Source of the DNA: Acetobacteraceae bacterium
Lineage (GTDB): Bacteria; Pseudomonadota; Alphaproteobacteria; Acetobacterales; Acetobacteraceae
Length of the DNA stretch: 64,000 nt
Direction: 5' to 3'
Assembly (NCBI GenBank): GCA_027482245.1
Contig: JAIXWG010000064.1
Location: 248,001 to 312,000 of the forward strand
Positions within the stretch are counted from its first letter, which is position 1, and each line of letters begins with the position of its first letter. Below are positions 61,174-64,000 of this stretch, in pieces. The position numbers and the translations under genes were made by a program. Below the pieces are notes generated by a model that worked only from the letters and a program-made list of their open reading frames with translations, was not told where the DNA came from and ran no database searches.

Positions 61174-62505
61174 ATGATGCACCTCGCCGCCTTCATGTTC
61201 ACGCCGGGCAGCCATTCCGCGGGCTGGCGGCACCCCGAAGCCGTGCCGGAATGCGACATGGATTTCCGGCAATACGCCCACATCGCGCAGGTGGCGGAGA
61301 GCGGGAAGCTCGACGCCATCTTCTTCCAGGACACGGTGGCGGTGAATGGCAGCGCGTCGCTCGACGGCGCCGGGCCCTATCGCCCGCGGCAGGGGCGCAC
61401 GGCCTACCTCGAACCCACCACGCTGCTCTCGGCGCTCGCCGTCATCACCCAGCGCATCGGCCTGATCGCGACGGCGACGACGACCTACAACGAGCCCTAC
61501 AACCTCGCCCGCCGCTTCGCCTCCATCGACCACATCAGCAATGGCCGCGCGGGCTGGAACCTCGTCACCTCCCAGATCGAGGACGAGGCCGGCAATTTCG
61601 GCGCCGACCACCACATGGCCCATGCCGAGCGCTATGAGCGGGCGGAGGAGTTCTTCGACGTCATGGCCGCGCTGTGGGACAGCTTCGGCGATGGTGCGCT
61701 GATCCGGGACAAGGACAGCGGCATCTATGTGGATACCGCCAAGGTCCACCTGCAGAACCACCGCGGCAAGCATTTCGCCGTCCGCGGGCCGCTCAACATC
61801 GCCCGCTGCCCGCAGGGGCGGCCGATCGTGACGCAGGCGGGATCCTCCGGCCCCGGCATGGACCTGGCCGCCCGCACGGCCGACCTGGTCTTCACCGCCC
61901 AGTCGGACCTGGGCGAGGCGCAGGCCTTCTACGCGGACCTCAAGGCGCGGGCCGCGAAGCATGGCCGGAACCCGGACCATGTGAAGATCATGCCGGGGCT
62001 GATGACCATCATCGGCGCGACGGAGGAGGAAGCGCAGGCCCGCTACCGCGAATTGCAGGGCCTGCTGGCGGATGAGAACTCGATGCGCCTGCTGGCGCGG
62101 CTCTGCGGGGATCTCGACATCTTCGCCTATCCGCCGGATGCGCCGCTGCCGCCGCTGCCGCTCTCCAACGCCGCCCAGGCGCGGCAGCGGCATCTGGTGG
62201 AGAAGGCGAAGCGGGAGAACCTCTCCATCATCCAGGTGGCGCGCTACCTCGCCACCTCGCTCGGCCACCATCTGCTGGTCGGCACGCCCGCGACCATCGC
62301 CGACACCATGGAGGAATGGGTGAAGGCCGGCGCCTGCGACGGCTTCACCCTGCTCTCCCCCTACTATCCCGCGCCGCTGGAGCGCTTCGTGGCCCAGGTG
62401 GTGCCGGAACTGCAGCGGCGCGGGCTGTTCCGGACGGAGTATGCGGGCACGACACTGCGGGACCATCTGGGCCTGCCGGTGCCGCCCAACCGCTACGAGA
62501 TGTAA
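61174..62505 (+). CDS. NtaA/SnaA/DszA-type flavin-dependent monooxygenase
   Basis: A 443-residue LLM-class (bacterial luciferase-like) flavin monooxygenase of the NtaA/SnaA/DszA branch, which uses FMNH2 from a partner reductase. Blocks are FQDTVAVNGSASLDG, EPTTLLSALAVITQRIGLIATATTTYNEPYNLARRFASIDHIS, GRAGWNLVTS and QAGSSGPGMDLAARTADLVFT. It would attack nitrilotriacetate-, sulfur- or amide-type substrates; the exact one is unknown. Two adjacent ATGs (61174, 61177) are possible starts. No flavin reductase gene is next to it. Confidence 0.9.
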   Translation: MMHLAAFMFTPGSHSAGWRHPEAVPECDMDFRQYAHIAQVAESGKLDAIFFQDTVAVNGSASLDGAGPYRPRQGRTAYLEPTTLLSALAVITQRIGLIATATTTYNEPYNLARRFASIDHISNGRAGWNLVTSQIEDEAGNFGADHHMAHAERYERAEEFFDVMAALWDSFGDGALIRDKDSGIYVDTAKVHLQNHRGKHFAVRGPLNIARCPQGRPIVTQAGSSGPGMDLAARTADLVFTAQSDLGEAQAFYADLKARAAKHGRNPDHVKIMPGLMTIIGATEEEAQARYRELQGLLADENSMRLLARLCGDLDIFAYPPDAPLPPLPLSNAAQARQRHLVEKAKRENLSIIQVARYLATSLGHHLLVGTPATIADTMEEWVKAGACDGFTLLSPYYPAPLERFVAQVVPELQRRGLFRTEYAGTTLRDHLGLPVPPNRYEM

Positions 62506-62686
62506 CGCCCACGCTGGCGTTGCGCGATCGCATCAGCCCAAGCCGTTGTTTTCCCAGGGAAGGCCTGGCCCGGCGCTGGCGCCGGCGCCGGCCGATGCTG
62601 GACAAGCCCGCCGGATCGCGCCAAACCGCGCCCAAATCCCTGACATCCCCCTTGGCGCCCCCTGGCCGCCCCCCGGAGCACGCCCC

Positions 62687-62977
62687 ATGACGTCACCCGT
62701 GTTCGACCGCATCGCCGACATCATCGCGGAGAACAGCGAGGTCGCCCGCGACTCCATCACGCCGGAGGCGCATGTCATCAACGACCTCGGCATCGACAGC
62801 CTGGACTTCCTCGACATCGTCTTCGCCATCGACAAGGCCTTCGGCATCAAGGTGCCGGTGGAAGCCTGGACGCAGGAAGTGAACGCGGGCACCGCGCCGG
62901 CGGAGCAGTACTTCGTCATGGGCAACCTCGCGCTGCGGATCGAGGAACTGGTGGCGGCCAAGCAGGCCAAGGCCTGA
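62687..62977 (+). CDS. acpXL: Acyl carrier protein AcpXL
   Basis: A 96-residue acyl carrier protein specialised for the very-long-chain hydroxy fatty acid of lipid A. The phosphopantetheine Ser is in DLGIDSLDFLDIVFAIDKAF, and the tail FGIKVPVEAWTQEVN with EQYFVMGNL is diagnostic of AcpXL rather than AcpP. It begins the cluster acpXL-fabZ-ketosynthase, known from rhizobia. The ATG at 62687 gives the family's normal length. The 181 bases before it contain GC palindromes but no recognised promoter. Confidence 0.95.
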   Translation: MTSPVFDRIADIIAENSEVARDSITPEAHVINDLGIDSLDFLDIVFAIDKAFGIKVPVEAWTQEVNAGTAPAEQYFVMGNLALRIEELVAAKQAKA

Positions 62978-63007
62978 CATCCGGGCCCCGCCCGCGGACA
63001 GGAAGCG

Positions 63008-63463
63008 ATGCTCCTCGAATACTTCCAGATGGTGGACCGGGTGGTGTCGCTCGGCCCCGATTCGATCACGGTGGAAAGCCGCGTCCCCGACGCCAGCCCG
63101 GTCTTCGAGGGGCATTTCCCCGGCTACCCCATCGTCCCCGGCGTGCTGCTGGTGGAGACGATGGCGCAGGCCGGCGGCTGGCTGATCCTGGCGCTGGAGG
63201 GGATGCAGCGCATGCCGTTCCTCTCCACCGTCAGGGAAGCCAAGTTCCGCGGCTTCGTCGGCCCGGGTTCGCCCCTGGTGGTGGAGGCGAAGCGCACGCA
63301 TGACGGATCGGGCTTCGCGGTCGCCGAAGCGCGCATCCTGTCCGGCGGCAAGCGCATCGCGGATGCCGAGATCACCTACCGCATCATGCCCTTCCCCGCC
63401 GAGGCGCTGCGCGAGGCGATGACCGCCACGGCGAAGCGGATCGGCCTGCCCGGCCATAGCTGA
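63008..63463 (+). CDS. FabZ-like 3-hydroxyacyl-ACP dehydratase of the AcpXL cluster
   Basis: A 151-residue hot-dog fold dehydratase. FEGHFPGYPIVPGVLLVETMAQ holds the active-site His and Glu in the FabZ arrangement. It would dehydrate hydroxyacyl-AcpXL during elongation to the C26-C28 chain. It starts 30 bases after acpXL and ends one base before the ketosynthase start, so it is part of one operon. Confidence 0.92.
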   Translation: MLLEYFQMVDRVVSLGPDSITVESRVPDASPVFEGHFPGYPIVPGVLLVETMAQAGGWLILALEGMQRMPFLSTVREAKFRGFVGPGSPLVVEAKRTHDGSGFAVAEARILSGGKRIADAEITYRIMPFPAEALREAMTATAKRIGLPGHS

Positions 63464-63464
63464 G

Positions 63465-64000
63465 ATGAAGACCGCTTCCCCCATCTGGGTCACCGGCGTC
63501 GGCCTGGTCTCCGCGGCCGGCGAGGGGCGGGACGCGCATCGCGCCGCCATGCTGGCCGGCGCGCCGCCCGCGCTGGACGACACGACCTACGCCCCCTTCG
63601 CCATCCATCCCGGCCCGGCGCTGGAACTCGACCGCCAGATCCCCAAGAAGGGCGACCAGCGGCAGATGGAGCCCTGGCAGCGGCTCGGCACCTATGCCGC
63701 CGGCTTGGCGCTGGACGATGCCGGCGCCCGCGGCCTGGTGGCGGAAATGGACCTCATCGTCGCCGCCGGCGGCGGCGAGCGCGACCTGGCGCTGGATGAG
63801 AGCGTGGTCGCGGCGCTGGCCTCCCTGCCCCCCGCGGACGCCGCCACGAAGCTGAACGAGATGCTGGCCGGCGGCCTGCGGCCGACGCTGTTCCTGGCCC
63901 AGCTGTCGAACCTGCTGGCGGGCAACATCTCCATCGTCCATGGCGTCACCGGCGCGTCCCGCACCTTCATGGGGGAGGAGCAGGCCGGCGCCGACGCCGT
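63465..64000 (+). CDS. Beta-ketoacyl-ACP synthase homologue of the AcpXL cluster, partial
   Basis: The first 178 codons of a ketosynthase-fold protein, cut by the window end. It opens IWVTGVGLVSAAGEGRDAHRAAML, a KAS start. The nucleophile elbow reads GNISIVHGVTGASRTFMGEE: the position of the catalytic Cys in the usual T-A-C block is Val. The protein is therefore probably a non-condensing partner subunit, comparable in principle to chain length factors, of a second ketosynthase expected just downstream. Confidence 0.85.
   Translation, partial: MKTASPIWVTGVGLVSAAGEGRDAHRAAMLAGAPPALDDTTYAPFAIHPGPALELDRQIPKKGDQRQMEPWQRLGTYAAGLALDDAGARGLVAEMDLIVAAGGGERDLALDESVVAALASLPPADAATKLNEMLAGGLRPTLFLAQLSNLLAGNISIVHGVTGASRTFMGEEQAGADA

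Noticed and set aside
1..64000. Prophage, insertion sequence, integron, CRISPR or toxin-antitoxin modules
   Set aside because: No transposase, integrase, terminal repeats, spacer arrays or toxin-antitoxin pairs were recognised; composition and codon use look even throughout.

Overview
The window is a contiguous piece of a very GC-rich alphaproteobacterial chromosome. Several independent markers support this: a PhyR/NepR/EcfG general stress locus, an FlbD-type sigma-54 flagellar regulator, AcpXL-type lipid A very-long-chain fatty acid genes, MbfA, and two Bug-type (tripartite tricarboxylate) binding proteins. Together with the GC content they fit Acetobacteraceae, in the neighbourhood of Roseomonas sensu lato; the genus is inference. 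No phage, insertion sequence, plasmid or CRISPR feature was seen. Coding is dense and many genes are joined by ATGA, GTGA or TGATG overlaps.

Layout: 1-179 tail of a zincin-like metallopeptidase; 416-9383 a flagellar run (fliF, fliG, fliH, fliN, flbD, flhA, flhF, flhG), with a chain of short perfect hairpins between flhA and flhF; 9380-10615 a TPR-methyltransferase; 10606-13547 a chain opgC, SGNH protein, phyR, nepR, facing ecfG at 13561-14061. Then fhs, a DUF1289 protein, a Bug protein plus M24 peptidase operon, ompW behind an FNR-type box, and a small secreted protein. 19757-27156 holds a LysR regulator, a DUF3830 protein and a six-gene operon (PhnW-like aminotransferase, four-part ABC importer, aspartoacylase-like protein). 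27212-31243 holds a DUF1194 protein, a second Bug protein, a crotonase-fold protein and two ExoD proteins. A cobalamin riboswitch precedes a BtuB-like receptor (31310-33655). There follow an MFS transporter, otsBA, and a molybdate operon modABC plus a short ModE with a matching operator (37509-40513), tRNA-Leu(CAA), mbfA, a YghU-like GST, a GGDEF-EAL protein and a chemoreceptor ending in PilZ. 46810-61012 is dominated by peptide use: M20 and M28 peptidases divergent from a seven-gene chain (binding protein, two permeases, two ATPases, hydantoinase B and A). A second hairpin chain precedes a flavin monooxygenase, and the window ends in the acpXL, fabZ, ketosynthase cluster.

The most unusual points: (1) the peptide-binding protein at 51736-53415 appears to be a natural circular permutant of the family 5 solute-binding fold; (2) the PhyR at 12560-13309 has lost its phosphoacceptor Asp (Glu instead) and most other receiver residues; (3) two intergenic regions, 7575-7730 and 61056-61165, consist almost wholly of consecutive perfect hairpins with 3-4 nt loops; (4) several enzymes lack canonical catalytic residues (ketosynthase Cys to Val, M28 Glu-Glu to His-Ser, crotonase Glu residues); (5) an ExoD gene whose homologous reading frame extends upstream of any usual start codon.
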